This document shows positions 63,297 through 64,000 of a stretch of 64,000 nucleotides of DNA, piece after piece (positions within the stretch are counted from its first letter, which is position 1; the number at the start of each line of letters is the position of its first letter). Made by a program: the position numbers and the translations under genes. The DNA comes from Lactococcus formosensis (GTDB taxonomy: Bacteria; Bacillota; Bacilli; Lactobacillales; Streptococcaceae): NCBI RefSeq assembly GCF_018403745.1, contig NZ_BOVP01000002.1, positions 62,001 through 126,000 on the forward strand. The letters are read 5' to 3'. A model generated the notes under the pieces. The model was not told the origin of the DNA. It saw nothing but the letters and a program-made list of their open reading frames with translations, and did no database searches.

Positions 63297-64000
63297 TCAG
63301 AAAACTAAAGCCAGTACCATCAGTATAGCCTGTAGTAAAGAAAAGACCATTAATATTTTCACTGAAGCAATAAAAGTTTCACTTTTTACTTGTCTCTGCA
63401 GATAAGGGCGTGCTTGTTTAATGATGAAAGGCAAGAGTATAAACATAAGCAACATCAGCGGAGAGATTAACCCCAGAACAACTGCCACAACGATAAAAAT
63501 GTATGCCAGTACAATAGCTAATGTCCACCAGCGGAGAGCATTCTTTCTCCCGATGTAATGCACAATAGTATAACGATGATTAGCTTCGTCCTCTTCCAAA
63601 TCACAAGTGTTATTCGCCAGCATCAAGTTAGCAATTAACAAGGTACTTGGTAAAGCAACAAGGAAGGTTGATGCCAAAGTTGCAAAATCCCAAACAAAAA
63701 CTGCACTTGTATTGATATACACACAAATCAGAAAAATTAAGTAGCCCATTGTTAAACCACTGGCCAGCTCACCTACAGGTAAACTTGATAAGGGTTTTGG
63801 TCCAGCTGAGTAAAAGATACCAATAAAGTAGCAGAAAAGTCCGAGCCAAAACACCGGCCAGCCCACAAGTCCTGCCACAATTAATCCTAAAATCAAGGAA
63901 ATAGAGAAGAAGAAAAGTAATAAGCCCTTTATCAGCGACAGCGAGAGATTTTCTCGTCCGATGATATTGGTATTTTTCTTGTAATCTTCTGTATCTACAG
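63297..64000 (-). CDS. menA: UbiA-family prenyltransferase (MenA-like), partial at window end
   Basis: The last 234 codons are visible (TGA at 63297) and the frame stays open to the window edge, where DTEDYKKNTNIIGRENL can be read, so the N-terminus lies beyond. About seven membrane helices. NNTCDLEEDEANHRYTI is the second Asp-rich motif (NDxxDxxxD type) and FYSAGPKPLSSLPVGEL the family loop. Best fit is 1,4-dihydroxy-2-naphthoate polyprenyltransferase of menaquinone synthesis; another UbiA member cannot be excluded. Confidence 0.78.
   Translation of the reverse strand, partial: VDTEDYKKNTNIIGRENLSLSLIKGLLLFFFSISLILGLIVAGLVGWPVFWLGLFCYFIGIFYSAGPKPLSSLPVGELASGLTMGYLIFLICVYINTSAVFVWDFATLASTFLVALPSTLLIANLMLANNTCDLEEDEANHRYTIVHYIGRKNALRWWTLAIVLAYIFIVVAVVLGLISPLMLLMFILLPFIIKQARPYLQRQVKSETFIASVKILMVFSLLQAILMVLALVF

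Overview
The window is a low-GC Firmicute chromosome segment. The combination of an rml-rgp rhamnan cluster, a seven-gene comG operon, rpmG-secE-nusG beside a PBP2a gene, oatA and a tandem-domain FeoA points to Lactococcus. It may be the L. garvieae side of the genus, but the species cannot be fixed from sequence reading alone. No rRNA or tRNA gene, insertion sequence, prophage or CRISPR array is visible.

Layout. (1) 1-2000: a possible small RNA, then a Na+/phosphate cotransporter-like gene. (2) 2200-9150, minus strand: an S10-type ribosomal protein operon (rpsJ to rpsN) with a consensus promoter, a structured leader and two internal spacers holding strong hairpins. It stops after rpsN, where rpsH would normally follow. 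(3) 9300-18300: mscL, a MATE exporter, rpmG-secE-nusG, an O-acetyltransferase, a class A PBP, a pseudouridine synthase and a zinc-type ABC lipoprotein under tandem AdcR-like operators. (4) 18340-21820: comGA-GG, the competence pseudopilus operon. (5) 22000-25420: rpsU, guaB and a secreted GH25 lysozyme. (6) 25470-53120, minus strand: a large cell-wall rhamnose-polysaccharide locus. It carries rmlACBD for dTDP-rhamnose, rgpA/B/C/D/F and associated glycosyltransferases for the rhamnan backbone and its ABC export, and a distal set of side-chain genes: three DUF2142 GT-C-like membrane proteins, a fourth large GT-C-like membrane protein, two polyprenyl-phosphate glycosyltransferases, a DUF2304 protein, a Stealth-type sugar-phosphate transferase, a Wzx flippase and a pyruvyltransferase-family protein. 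Terminators and promoters split it into at least four units. (7) 53340-64000: a divergent GT4 gene, a P-type ATPase, a DUF1129 protein, rpmB, an Asp23-like gene with fakA, feoA-feoB plus a Cys-rich partner, and a menA-like gene cut by the window end.

How the genes work together: RmlABCD supply dTDP-L-rhamnose. RgpA/B/F and the GT2 proteins assemble a rhamnan that RgpCD export. The GT2, DUF2304, DUF2142, GT-C, Stealth and Wzx proteins probably decorate it outside the membrane. PBP2a, OatA and the lysozyme act on the same cell wall.

Most unusual signals: at least three genes (rpmG, the rluD-like gene, the zinc lipoprotein gene) whose -10 box lies only 6-7 nt from the start codon with no Shine-Dalgarno, so they look leaderless; an apparent ATT start for comGG; a 13-codon upstream ORF overlapping the asp23 start; long hairpins inside the ribosomal operon; a pilin-like surface protein lacking LPXTG inside the polysaccharide locus; and a parS-like palindrome.
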